Shown here: one piece after another, positions 8,081 through 16,756 of the stretch
Position numbering within the stretch: the first letter of the stretch is position 1
Layout: every line of letters starts with the position of its first letter
From: an uncultured Phocaeicola sp.
Lineage (GTDB): Bacteria; Bacteroidota; Bacteroidia; Bacteroidales; Bacteroidaceae
NCBI GenBank assembly: GCA_948579315.1
Contig: CAPAOL010000001.1
Span: forward strand, 1 to 64,000
Length of the DNA stretch: 64,000 bases
Direction of reading: 5' to 3'
The notes under the pieces: generated by a model
Told to the model about the DNA's origin: nothing
Database searches by the model: none
What the model saw: the letters and a program-made list of their open reading frames with translations, nothing else
Made by a program: the position numbers and the translations under genes

Positions 8081-8929
8081 ATGAAGTATTTTGAGTTCAC
8101 ATTCCGCACCCAACCTTGTACCGAAACCGTCAATGACGTACTGGCTGCCATACTGGGTGAAGTCGGATTTGAAAGTTTTGTTGAGTGTGAAAGCGGGCTG
8201 ACCGCATACATCCAACAGACATTATGTGATGAAAACGCCATCAAGATTGCCATCGCCGAGTTTCCCCTACCCGATACGGATATTACTTATACATATACCG
8301 AAGCGGAAGACAAGGACTGGAACGAGGAATGGGAAAAGAATTTCTTCCAACCCATCATTATCGGAAACCGATGTGTGATCCACAGCACTTTCCACCAAGA
8401 TGTCCCCAAAGCGGAATATGACATCATCATCAATCCTCAAATGGCCTTCGGAACAGGACATCACGAGACTACCAGCCTCATCATTGAAGAATTGTTGGAT
8501 AGCGAACTGAAAGACAAATCCCTACTCGATATGGGCTGCGGAACTTCGATTCTTGCCATCCTCGCACGTATGCGGGGCGCACGCCCCTGTACAGCCATCG
8601 ACATTGATGAATGGTGCGTACGAAACTCCATCGAAAATATCGAATTGAACCACGTAGACGATATTGCCGTATCAGAAGGAGATGCCTCGTCGCTTACAGG
8701 AAAAGGACCTTTCGACGTTATCATCGCCAACATCAACCGGAACATATTACTAAATGACATGAAGCAATATGTTGCTTGTATGCATACGAATTCCGAACTC
8801 TATATGAGTGGATTTTATGTAGACGACATTGCCGCTATCCGCGAAGAAGCGGAGAAGAACGGACTGACTTTCGTTCATTATAAAGAGAAGAATCGTTGGG
8901 CAGAAGTGAAGTTTATTTATAAAGGATAA
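8081..8929 (+). CDS. prmA: Ribosomal protein L11 methyltransferase PrmA
   Basis: The protein has 282 residues from the ATG at 8081; an upstream in-frame ATG at 7868 would start inside the divergent gene and before the promoter, and its extension has no PrmA character. The N-terminal substrate-recognition domain (about 1-100) is followed by the SAM methyltransferase domain. That carries the PrmA hallmark FGTGHHETTSLIIEELL, motif I LLDMGCGTSILAILA and motif IV FDVIIANINRNILL. The enzyme trimethylates ribosomal protein L11. It stands alone, facing a flavodoxin gene across a repeat-filled convergent region. Confidence 0.95.
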   Translation: MKYFEFTFRTQPCTETVNDVLAAILGEVGFESFVECESGLTAYIQQTLCDENAIKIAIAEFPLPDTDITYTYTEAEDKDWNEEWEKNFFQPIIIGNRCVIHSTFHQDVPKAEYDIIINPQMAFGTGHHETTSLIIEELLDSELKDKSLLDMGCGTSILAILARMRGARPCTAIDIDEWCVRNSIENIELNHVDDIAVSEGDASSLTGKGPFDVIIANINRNILLNDMKQYVACMHTNSELYMSGFYVDDIAAIREEAEKNGLTFVHYKEKNRWAEVKFIYKG

Positions 8930-9072
8930 GAGCCTACAAATATCGGATCAGTCTGAATTCTTGGGGGATTTGATTCAGGGCAATCAAATCTTTAAAAATA
9001 GATTCATTCCGGTACTGTTTTGAACAAAATCATAATAGTTCCTACACCATATAGAGTTTAAAATGGTATAAT

Positions 9073-9190
9073 TATCTTGCACACCTACACTCTTTGTGTT
9101 TATTCGATTGATACATAGAGATATAAGTGTGTGCAAGATACCGTTGCAGATGTGTGCAAGATACTTTTATCTTGCACACTTTGTCTTTTT
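9073..9190. repeat. Cluster of four 12-bp GTGTGCAAGATA elements, two inverted
   Basis: GTGTGCAAGATA occurs at 9129-9140 and 9152-9163; its exact complement TATCTTGCACAC occurs at 9073-9084 and 9168-9179. The inner pair forms a perfect 12-bp stem with a 4-nt loop followed by TTTGTCTTTTTC, so it may terminate prmA transcription. The cluster fills part of the 450-bp convergent region 8930-9380; I saw no gene there. Confidence 0.75.
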
Positions 9191-9246
9191 CAAAAAGTTC
9201 CTGATAATTCCCGAAAACTATGCAGTCATTTATAGAATCAAGGCAT

Positions 9247-9378
9247 CAAATTACTTGTTCAAAGTAATGAAACACTTTGTTTCCTATAGAGAAACACTTT
9301 GTTCCAAGTAAGTAAACACCTTGTTTCAAGCCTATGAACACTTTGTTTCAAGTGCTTGAAACAAATGGGAACTACCAT
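9247..9378. repeat. 22-bp-period intergenic array (array 2)
   Basis: The palindromic core GAAACACTTTGTTTC at 9269 recurs as GAAACACTTTGTTCC (9291), TAAACACCTTGTTTC (9313) and TGAACACTTTGTTTC (9335), exactly 22 bp apart. Weaker units at 9247 and 9357 keep the phase. The array sits between the convergent ends of prmA and the flavodoxin gene. The AAACACnnTGTTT core is close to the last unit of array 1. Confidence 0.8.
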
Positions 9379-9380
9379 CA

Positions 9381-9887
9381 TTACGCGAATTCTTTTTTGA
9401 CCTGTTGGCACCATGCTTTGATTTTCTTTTCCACCTGTTCTGACTGATTATCCAAATCGACAACCAACCCGCACCACTGCTCGCCACGTAAAGCCCTGGA
9501 ACGTTCGAAAGTGTAACCTTCGGAAGAAGTAAAACCGACCAAAGTAGCCTCATCCCCTTCAAAGACTTCTGCCAGCAAACCAATTCCATCTGCAAAATTT
9601 TCCGGATAACGTATCTGATCTCCCAAACCGAAGATAGCAACCTTCTTACCTTTCAATTTCATTGTCCGGAGTTCCGGCAACAGTTCGTCCCAATAAGTAG
9701 GAAGTTCCCCGTCAAACCAAGTGGAAGCACCCACAATGAAGCAGTCATAAGCTGCAAAATCATTCTGCCAGGCCTGCTCGATAGGCACTACTTCTATCTT
9801 GTCTTCACCAAACTCTTTCTGTATTTTCTCTGCCACCCAACTCGTTCTTTCGGCTTTGGTAGCATAAAACAAACCTATCTTTTTCAT
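9381..9887 (-). CDS. Flavodoxin
   Basis: The protein has 168 residues, the length of long-chain flavodoxins. The N-terminal IGLFYATKAERTSWVA is a flavodoxin phosphate-binding loop in modified form (usual GSxTGNT). VGASTWFDGELPTYWDELL is the conserved 50s/60s loop with the Trp that stacks on FMN, and VAIFGLGDQIRYPENFADG is the 90s loop. It is a cytosolic one-electron carrier. It begins 12 bp after the fused E1 gene, so it is probably the last gene of the 2-oxoacid dehydrogenase operon. Confidence 0.88.
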   Translation of the reverse strand: MKKIGLFYATKAERTSWVAEKIQKEFGEDKIEVVPIEQAWQNDFAAYDCFIVGASTWFDGELPTYWDELLPELRTMKLKGKKVAIFGLGDQIRYPENFADGIGLLAEVFEGDEATLVGFTSSEGYTFERSRALRGEQWCGLVVDLDNQSEQVEKKIKAWCQQVKKEFA

Positions 9888-9899
9888 AATTCTTCTCTT

Positions 9900-11936
9900 T
9901 TAATATTCCAATAATTTCCGTGCAGCTTCGTATATCTTAGCTTCGTCCGGCAAAATTTCTTTTTCCAGTATCGGATTGAAACCGACAGGAGTAAACGTAG
10001 AACCGACACGCTGAACCAGTCCGTCAAGATAACGGAACATTTCCTCACCAATCATTGCTGCAAGCTCCGCACCGAAACCGGAGAATACTTTATCTTCATG
10101 TACAACCAATGCTTTACTGGTCTTCTTGACCGATTCAAAGATTGCCTCTTTATCCAGCGGAATCAGGGAACGAATATCAATCACTTCTACTTTCCAACCA
10201 CCCTCTTTCTCCAATCGTTCGGCGGCATGCAGACAGAAATGGGTCGTATTTCCGTATGTGATAATACTCAAGTCCGTACCCTCACGGCGGATACGTGCTT
10301 TTCCGAAAGGTACTTCAAAGTCTTCCGGCACCACAGTGGCGGCTTCTACCGAATTATACAATGCTTTCGGTTCGAGGAACAAAGTAAATCCCTTAGAGCG
10401 CATACTAGTACGCAACAATCCGGCTGCATCATCGGCAAAAGAAGGGCAGACAATTCGTGCTCCCGGCAATGTAGTCAAAGCTCCTTCTATATTTTGAGAG
10501 TGATATAGCCCTCCACCAATATAACCTCCGGAAGCCAACCGCAGCGTTATATTCGGGGCAAACTTACCATTGCTGCGCCAATACTCATGCGTACATTCTA
10601 CATATTGTTCTACGGCAGGCCAGAAGTAATCAGCAAACTCCGCTCCCTCTATCACGACATGGATTTTAGGATCAAAGCGGCTCATTCCATTGGCAGTGCC
10701 TACAATATAATCTTCGGCAATCGGCGCACTGAACACACGGGCTTCTCCGAATTCCTGCTGCATCCCTTTGGTGACATTAAACACACCGCCTTTCTCTCTG
10801 TTTGCTACGTCCTGTCCCCAGATAAACGTATCGGGATTGTAGCGGAATTCAGCTTTCAATGTCTCGTTAATGGCATTTACCAGGAAGGTCTTTTCGCCCT
10901 CTGCTTCATGAGTACCTTCTTTGTATTTCTGCGGCTGATAAGGTTCGGGCATCACAAAATCGTAGATGCTCTTAGGATCAGGATCGGGAGCAGCCAACGC
11001 TTTTCGGTTGGCAGCCGACAGTTCTTTCTTTGCGTCAGCTTCGATCTGTTGCAATTCTTCCTCCGTCAGGCGTTTGTAACGCAACAACATCCGGCGGAAT
11101 TTCATTAGCGGATCGGCATCTTTTACGTATTCCAGTTCGTTCTCATCCCGGTACAGGGTATGTTTATCCGAGTTGGAATGGGAACCGATACGAACACAGT
11201 TGGCCTGCACAATCACCGGGTTACGGGTTTCCCTTGCATATTCGTGAGCTTCGGTCATGGCATTCATCGAGTCGAACACATCTTTTCCATTGCAATAGAT
11301 GATCTTCAGGTTCTTGAAACCGGAGAAGTTCTCGGCAACTTTGCGGTTGGCTGTCTGTTCCGATTTAGGGACAGAGATTCCATATCCGTTGTCCTGTATC
11401 ACAAAAATAACAGGAAGACGTTCAAGGCTGGCGCCATTGATAGCCTCATATACAAATCCTTCGGAAGTGGCAGATTCTCCGTGAGAAGTGATGGCGACTC
11501 CTTTGTGTCCATAATATACCATTGCCCGCGCCACACCTGCCGCATGAAGGTCGTGTGTACCCGTTGCAGAAGAAATGTTTTCGATGTGCCATTCCGGTTT
11601 GGCGAAATGGTTCGACATGTGACGTCCGCCGCTGCCTGGGTCTGTCGCTTTCGAGATACCATTCAGGATGATTTCTTCCGGAGTCATTCCGGCAGAAAGT
11701 ACAGTCAGCATATCGCGGTAGTAAGGAAACAGGAAGTCTTCGCCCAAAGTGAATACCTGACCGATAGCAAGCTGAATACCATCATGCCCCGCGTAAGGAG
11801 CATGATAAGACCAACCCAAGGATTGTAGCAGGTATGACGGTGCTTTTTCATCCAAAGCACGCCCCAATGTCATCAGATGATACCACTTTTTCAGGGTTTC
11901 TACATCTGTCGTTTTTATATCATATTTCTTTTTCAT
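9900..11936 (-). CDS. 2-oxoacid dehydrogenase E1, fused alpha-beta subunits
   Basis: I place the start at the ATG at 11936, giving 678 residues; the upstream alternative at 11966 adds ten residues without family character. The N-terminal half is the thiamine-diphosphate E1 alpha domain, with HGESATSEGFVYEAINGAS...QDNGYGIS as the cofactor-binding motif. From about residue 360 the E1 beta domain follows, with VIEGAEFADYFWPAVEQ and the transketolase C-terminal part (LSIITYGNTTHFCLHAAERL). Alpha and beta are one chain here, unlike the two-subunit E1 of most branched-chain or pyruvate complexes. It decarboxylates a 2-oxoacid and acylates the E2 lipoyl group. Substrate (pyruvate, acetoin or branched-chain oxoacid) cannot be decided. 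Confidence 0.9.
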   Translation of the reverse strand: MKKKYDIKTTDVETLKKWYHLMTLGRALDEKAPSYLLQSLGWSYHAPYAGHDGIQLAIGQVFTLGEDFLFPYYRDMLTVLSAGMTPEEIILNGISKATDPGSGGRHMSNHFAKPEWHIENISSATGTHDLHAAGVARAMVYYGHKGVAITSHGESATSEGFVYEAINGASLERLPVIFVIQDNGYGISVPKSEQTANRKVAENFSGFKNLKIIYCNGKDVFDSMNAMTEAHEYARETRNPVIVQANCVRIGSHSNSDKHTLYRDENELEYVKDADPLMKFRRMLLRYKRLTEEELQQIEADAKKELSAANRKALAAPDPDPKSIYDFVMPEPYQPQKYKEGTHEAEGEKTFLVNAINETLKAEFRYNPDTFIWGQDVANREKGGVFNVTKGMQQEFGEARVFSAPIAEDYIVGTANGMSRFDPKIHVVIEGAEFADYFWPAVEQYVECTHEYWRSNGKFAPNITLRLASGGYIGGGLYHSQNIEGALTTLPGARIVCPSFADDAAGLLRTSMRSKGFTLFLEPKALYNSVEAATVVPEDFEVPFGKARIRREGTDLSIITYGNTTHFCLHAAERLEKEGGWKVEVIDIRSLIPLDKEAIFESVKKTSKALVVHEDKVFSGFGAELAAMIGEEMFRYLDGLVQRVGSTFTPVGFNPILEKEILPDEAKIYEAARKLLEY

Positions 11937-11973
11937 AGTGAATGAAGTTCTTAATGAGTGAAACAATCAGTTA

Positions 11974-13410
11974 TCAGCCTTGCCAGTTTTCGAGGTAGTC
12001 GGCTATAAAGTGGAGGAAGTTACCTCCCAACATTCCGTCTACTACCCGATGATCGTAAGACAAAGACAGATACATTTTATGGCGGATGGCAATCGTATCG
12101 CCTTCCGGTGTTTCTATCACAGCAGGTTTCTTTTCAATATATCCTACTCCCAAAATAGCAACCTGCGGCTGATTAATTATCGGTGTACCGAACAGGCTCT
12201 TGAACGTTCCGAAATTGGTAATGGTAAATGTACCGCCATCAATATCTTCCGGCATTAATTTATTATCCCTTGCTTTCAGGGCTAAAGAGTCAATGGCAAC
12301 TGCCAGGCCATTCAGATTCAAACGATCGGCGTCATGCACCACAGGCACAATCAGATTTCCATCATTCAGAGAGACAGCAATACCTACATTGATATGTTTC
12401 TTAAAGAGGATATTATATCCGTCTACTGACACATTCACTTGAGGATAGGCTACCAATGCTTTCGCTACGGCCTCGGTTATCACAGGCATATAAGTCAACT
12501 TCACTCCTTCGCGACGGAAGAAAGCATCTTTATTCTTTTCACGCCAACGTACCAGCTTAGTGACGTCCACTTCTACCACATTGGTTACATGAGGAGATAC
12601 TTTCTTAGACATAACCATGTGATCGGCAATAATCCGGCGGACACGATCCATCTCTTTCACTTCAACTCCAGGCATGGCAACAGGAGCAGATGATTTGAAT
12701 AAAGTTGCAGCCGACTGTGCAGCAGGGGCAGATGCTGTCGGAGACGTTTTCGGAGTTACCAGTTCGGGAGCAACAGCCACCGATGGCTTGTTTGCAGCCG
12801 GAGCAGCAACGGCAGAGGACAGCTTCTGTTCAGCCATATCTCCTCTTTTCTTCTTTTCAATATAGTCTTTTATATCTTTCTTACTCAATCGCCCTTCATA
12901 ACCCGTACCTTGTATAGCATCCAACTCTTCTTTCGGAATCTTAGCTTCCCGCGCCAACTGAATCACAACAGGAGAATACCAACGTTCTTCCTCAACAGCA
13001 ACGGGCTTCGATGTATCAACGGGGGTTGATGCAGTATTCACTGATTGATTCTTAGCAATGTCTGCAGCTAATTGTGATGTTCCGGAAACATCAGCGGCAA
13101 CCTGACTGGCATCAGCTTCTTGGTTTGCGGCACTTTCGCTTACCGACTCCGTACCGGATGATTCTTCGCCATCCAAATCAATAATAGCGACAACTGTTCC
13201 TACAGCTACCGTGTCACCTTCTTTATATAAAATCTCCATCACTTTTCCCGCTACGGGAGAAGGGATTTCCGCACTTACTTTAGCAGTATTCACTTCAAAA
13301 AGCACATCGTCTTCCTGAATCATGTCACCCACCTTTACAGACCAAGAGACAATGGTCCCTTCGGTTATACTCTCGCCCAACTTGGGCATTTTTATTTCGA
13401 ATTTTGACAT
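11974..13410 (-). CDS. Dihydrolipoamide acyltransferase E2
   Basis: The protein has 478 residues. The N-terminal lipoyl domain (1-80) carries the modified Lys44 in NTAKVS. An Ala/Ser/Thr-rich linker runs to about residue 140, the peripheral subunit-binding domain (SPVVIQLAREAKI...YEGRLSKKDI) to about 190, then a second linker and the catalytic acyltransferase domain with active-site His454 and Asp458 in HRVVDG. There is a single lipoyl domain. E2 passes the acyl group from lipoate to CoA and forms the complex core. It lies between the lipoate ligase and E1 genes on one strand. Confidence 0.93.
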   Translation of the reverse strand: MSKFEIKMPKLGESITEGTIVSWSVKVGDMIQEDDVLFEVNTAKVSAEIPSPVAGKVMEILYKEGDTVAVGTVVAIIDLDGEESSGTESVSESAANQEADASQVAADVSGTSQLAADIAKNQSVNTASTPVDTSKPVAVEEERWYSPVVIQLAREAKIPKEELDAIQGTGYEGRLSKKDIKDYIEKKKRGDMAEQKLSSAVAAPAANKPSVAVAPELVTPKTSPTASAPAAQSAATLFKSSAPVAMPGVEVKEMDRVRRIIADHMVMSKKVSPHVTNVVEVDVTKLVRWREKNKDAFFRREGVKLTYMPVITEAVAKALVAYPQVNVSVDGYNILFKKHINVGIAVSLNDGNLIVPVVHDADRLNLNGLAVAIDSLALKARDNKLMPEDIDGGTFTITNFGTFKSLFGTPIINQPQVAILGVGYIEKKPAVIETPEGDTIAIRHKMYLSLSYDHRVVDGMLGGNFLHFIADYLENWQG

Positions 13411-13518
13411 AGACAGTAATTTTATTATTCAACCTTAGATATATTACAACAATGGGCTGAAATAGAAAGTTTTAAGTTAAGTAAATTTTAACCGGATGCC
13501 AATCGGTACAACCAAGCA

Positions 13519-14241
13519 TCAACGGCTATATATCCACTCTTTCTGAATATATTTCTCTTCCCGGAGCTGATTGATGGCTTCTATCTCCTCCCTAGTGAAA
13601 GCACTGACGGATTGCGACTTACTGAAATACTGAAAAGCCTTTTCTTTGAAATCAGTGACAGTCCCTGCCGACAAATGCCTGCGGATATTGGTCACCTCAC
13701 TCCGAACAGAAGGAACAGCATATACAGACGACAACATTTCATCATCGACCATCGGTGCCGGATTCAATGCCTGATGCAACGCTGTAAGGTCTGTATCATA
13801 CAATAGCGTGCAATGATACAATACCCGATCCTTGTACAGGCATTGCGCACTTCCCGATATTTTCAATCCATTCAGATAAATCCCCAAACGTTCGTCTCCT
13901 GTTGCCATCAGTCCCATAGAGTTCAGGAAATCCAACGTCCGCTGCAAATACGTGACAAACTCCGGCAAGCGGGGAGCCGTTTCTATAAAAGTCAGATTGA
14001 CATTGCCCAAATCATGGTACACTGCTCCCCCACCGGAAAAACGGCGGGCAATATGTACCTGCTCCCGTTCCGCCCATTCCTGATCGACTTCCGACCGTAA
14101 CCGTTGATGCTTCCCTATTACCACAGAAGGAGTGTCCTGCCAAAGCATGAAAATGTCTTCATTTCCCTGCTTCAACAGATATTCTTCTGCAGCCAAGTGA
14201 AAGTAAATATCAGAAAACGGACTATAGATACATCGAATCAT
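13519..14241 (-). CDS. lplA: Lipoate-protein ligase A family protein
   Basis: The protein has 240 residues and matches the catalytic domain of LplA/LplJ proteins: the family motif RRFSGGGAVYHDLGNVNLTFIE (about 70-91), GLKISGSAQCLYKDRVLYHCTLLYDTDL with the catalytic Lys, and an early PSVVIGKHQRLRSEVD. It would attach free lipoate (via lipoyl-AMP) to the E2 lipoyl domain encoded next to it. It lacks the usual ~330-residue length with accessory domain, so adenylation and transfer may differ from E. coli LplA. It starts 19 bp after lpdA ends. Some homologues are octanoyl transferases, so this is an alternative. Confidence 0.85.
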   Translation of the reverse strand: MIRCIYSPFSDIYFHLAAEEYLLKQGNEDIFMLWQDTPSVVIGKHQRLRSEVDQEWAEREQVHIARRFSGGGAVYHDLGNVNLTFIETAPRLPEFVTYLQRTLDFLNSMGLMATGDERLGIYLNGLKISGSAQCLYKDRVLYHCTLLYDTDLTALHQALNPAPMVDDEMLSSVYAVPSVRSEVTNIRRHLSAGTVTDFKEKAFQYFSKSQSVSAFTREEIEAINQLREEKYIQKEWIYSR

Positions 14242-14260
14242 AGGTCAGACAGAATAAGAG

Positions 14261-15604
14261 TTAAAACATAATCTCGTGATAAATCTCTCCGACCGTAGGA
14301 TGCGGGAATACAGTCTTCTGAAATTCTTCCACCGTATAGCCTCTCTGAATAGCAATACCTGCGATCACAATAAGTTCCGACGCCGGATTTCCCAACATGT
14401 GGCAACCGATGATCTTCCCTTCTTCATCCTGAATCAACTTACACAGGCCGTTTCCCTGTTCATTCTCGGCTACGAACCGACCGGAATAAGCCATCGGTAA
14501 TTTGGACACACGGTAAGAAAGTCCTGATTTTATCAATTCTTCTTCTGTCTTTCCCACTCCTGCCACTTCGGGATTGGTATAAACAACTCCCGGAACACAA
14601 TCGTAATTCATCCGGTCTTCCACTCCCAAGATATGATTGATAGCGACTTCCGCTTCACGAATAGCGATATGTGCCAATAAAGAATAACCTGTAATATCAC
14701 CGCAAGCATATACGCGGGGATGCGAAGTCAACAGATGTTCATCTACTTTGACCCCGTTCCGATGCAATTCTATATTCAGCTTGTCCAGCCCCACTTTGGA
14801 TAAATTTGCCTTACGGCCTACACTAAGCAAGATTTTCTCCGCTTCAATAGTGGAAACTTTGCCTTCTTTTTCTATCACGACTCCATGAGCGTTCACTTCC
14901 ACTACTTTCGTATTCAAATAGAAAGTGACTCCCCGTTTGGCATATTCAGCGCAAAGCATACCGCTCGTTTCCTTATCCATCGCTCCCAAAATCTCCGGCA
15001 TCATTTCTACCACATGCACCTTTACTCCCATACTGTTGAAGAAAGAAGCAAATTCCATCCCGATCACTCCACCGCCAATAATAACCAGCGTCTTGGGAAG
15101 TTCTTTTATCTCCAACGCCTCCTTGGAGGTCCAATAACTGACTCCCGACAATCCCGGTATGGGAGGAATCACTGTATCGGAGCCGGTACATACCAGCAAG
15201 TATTTCACTGAATAGGTTTCTCCATCACAAGTGATGCGGATCATCCCCTCTTTCTCTCCTTCTATAAAAGCTTCTTTCTCCACGATCGTCACTCCGTAAG
15301 AATTCACAGTCATCTTCACGCCACCCGTCAACATTTTCACTGTTTTGTCTTTGCGGCTCATAATCTTGGATAAATCGAACGAAGGAGATTCGGCAGAAAC
15401 GCCATATTTGGAAGCACTTTTGATGCTATCCAATATTTTAGCAGAATATAACAAAGTTTTAGTAGGAATACACCCCTCATTGAGACATACTCCACCCATT
15501 GCCTTTTTCTCAAAAAGAACGGCTTTTAATCCGTTGGCCCCTGCCCGTTCGGCAGCCGTATACCCGGCAGGACCACCACCAATAATAGCTATATCAAAAT
15601 TCAT
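14261..15604 (-). CDS. lpdA: Dihydrolipoyl dehydrogenase E3
   Basis: The protein has 447 residues. The FAD-binding GGGPAGYTAAERA motif is at 9-21 and the redox-active disulfide is Cys40/Cys45 in GGVCLNEGCIPTK. The NAD-binding VIIGGGVIGMEFASFF is central, and the C-terminal dimer interface carries the catalytic His435-Pro and Glu440. It reoxidises dihydrolipoamide of E2 using NAD+. It is the first gene of the lpdA, lplA, E2, E1 run. Confidence 0.95.
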   Translation of the reverse strand: MNFDIAIIGGGPAGYTAAERAGANGLKAVLFEKKAMGGVCLNEGCIPTKTLLYSAKILDSIKSASKYGVSAESPSFDLSKIMSRKDKTVKMLTGGVKMTVNSYGVTIVEKEAFIEGEKEGMIRITCDGETYSVKYLLVCTGSDTVIPPIPGLSGVSYWTSKEALEIKELPKTLVIIGGGVIGMEFASFFNSMGVKVHVVEMMPEILGAMDKETSGMLCAEYAKRGVTFYLNTKVVEVNAHGVVIEKEGKVSTIEAEKILLSVGRKANLSKVGLDKLNIELHRNGVKVDEHLLTSHPRVYACGDITGYSLLAHIAIREAEVAINHILGVEDRMNYDCVPGVVYTNPEVAGVGKTEEELIKSGLSYRVSKLPMAYSGRFVAENEQGNGLCKLIQDEEGKIIGCHMLGNPASELIVIAGIAIQRGYTVEEFQKTVFPHPTVGEIYHEIMF

Positions 15605-15680
15605 AATCGTATCTTTTTTAATAATAATACGATTATAACAAATGAGAGAAGAGATAAGTTGTTGGGAAAAGAAATACCTG

Positions 15681-16577
15681 TTACTTAATTGTCAATTTTT
15701 TAAGCTCCTCTAACGAGCCATTGAACACGTTCAGGTCTACGTCTTCTTTGATGCCGGGAACACTTCCTACATCAGTATGTTGCCAAAAGTCCCATTTCCC
15801 CTGATACTTTACAGAGTCAACATAATAATGGGCGATCCAGTAAGGGTATGTATTGAAGATGGAATCGTCCAGATAACGGGTTTTAAATTTATAAGAAGTA
15901 TAAAGAATAGGTTTCACTCCATAGTGAGATTCTACCCGGTCCAGCCAGCGTTTAATACCTTGCTGCAATTCCTTTTTTTCCTTCCGCCCAGTCACTTCCA
16001 CATCAAGTACGGGAGGTAAATCACCCGTGTCCAGTTTCACCGTACGAATAAAGAAATCCGCCTGTTTCAAAGCATCCGTACCAGGAATATAAAAATGATA
16101 AGCACCACGGATAAATCCATGGTTACGGGCATTGGCGAAGTTCGCCTCAAAGGTAGTATCGTTATGGTCTCCTCCTTCTGTTGCTTTCATGAAAATGAAA
16201 TGCAAAGGACTAGCTGTCTCTTTATTCTGCAACAGTCTATTCCAATCAATCTTTCCCTGGTAGTGAGAGATGTCAATACCATGAATATCATATCCGTTAG
16301 GGATACAAACTCCGTATTCCTTTAAGCCATGACAAGGTTTCCATCGATAAGCATAAGGACGGATAAAGAAATAATAGAAAGCAATAGAAAAACAACCAAC
16401 AATCATCATTGCTAAAGTGTTACGAATCCAAGCAGGCATAGCTCGTCCGGGTTGCTCCTGTTTCTTTTTCGGAGCACGGGGAGATTTGGAAGAAGATGTT
16501 CCCCTTTTCCTAGTAGTAGTGGAAACAGCCTTTTTCTTTTGGACAGCGGACATCGGATTAGTATTACGTGACGTCAT
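15681..16577 (-). CDS. GH25 lysozyme-like protein, membrane anchored
   Basis: The protein has 298 residues: a Lys/Arg/Ser-rich cytoplasmic N-terminus (1-48), one transmembrane helix (about 50-72), then a GH25 domain. Family signs are GIDISHYQGKIDW (first catalytic Asp), FIFMKATEGGDHNDTTFEAN, GAYHFYIPGTDALKQADFF and LPPVLDVEV (Asp-Glu catalytic region), and WIAHYYVDS near the end. GH25 enzymes cut peptidoglycan between MurNAc and GlcNAc. The anchor places the domain in the periplasm, so a cell-wall remodelling role is likelier than a secreted bacteriolytic one. Confidence 0.9.
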   Translation of the reverse strand: MTSRNTNPMSAVQKKKAVSTTTRKRGTSSSKSPRAPKKKQEQPGRAMPAWIRNTLAMMIVGCFSIAFYYFFIRPYAYRWKPCHGLKEYGVCIPNGYDIHGIDISHYQGKIDWNRLLQNKETASPLHFIFMKATEGGDHNDTTFEANFANARNHGFIRGAYHFYIPGTDALKQADFFIRTVKLDTGDLPPVLDVEVTGRKEKKELQQGIKRWLDRVESHYGVKPILYTSYKFKTRYLDDSIFNTYPYWIAHYYVDSVKYQGKWDFWQHTDVGSVPGIKEDVDLNVFNGSLEELKKLTIK

Positions 16578-16630
16578 TGATCAGCAGAGCAAATGATTGA
16601 ATAAATAATATGAGTAGCCATGCAGTATAC

Positions 16631-16709
16631 TTTAGACGCGGATTTACGCGGATGACGCGGATTCTTTAATAAAATAAATCCGCGTTTATCTGCGTCATCC
16701 GCGTCTAAA
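16631..16709. repeat. Large imperfect inverted repeat of GACGCGGAT motifs
   Basis: Arms of about 33 bp (16631-16663 and 16676-16709) start TTTAGACGCGGAT and end ATCCGCGTCTAAA around an A/T-rich 12-bp centre. Each arm contains further copies of ACGCGGAT. It lies between the 3' end of pfp and the start of the GH25 gene, so it may end pfp transcription. The GC-rich CGCGGAT motif stands out against the local composition. Confidence 0.75.
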
Positions 16710-16756
16710 AAATTCTTCATGAGAGCCGGCTTTGTACACAACTCCTTGAAGTATGC

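Noticed and set aside
10587..11828. Long ORFs antisense to the fused E1 gene
   Set aside because: The E1 frame has full domain support over the same bases; the antisense frames show no domain or start context.
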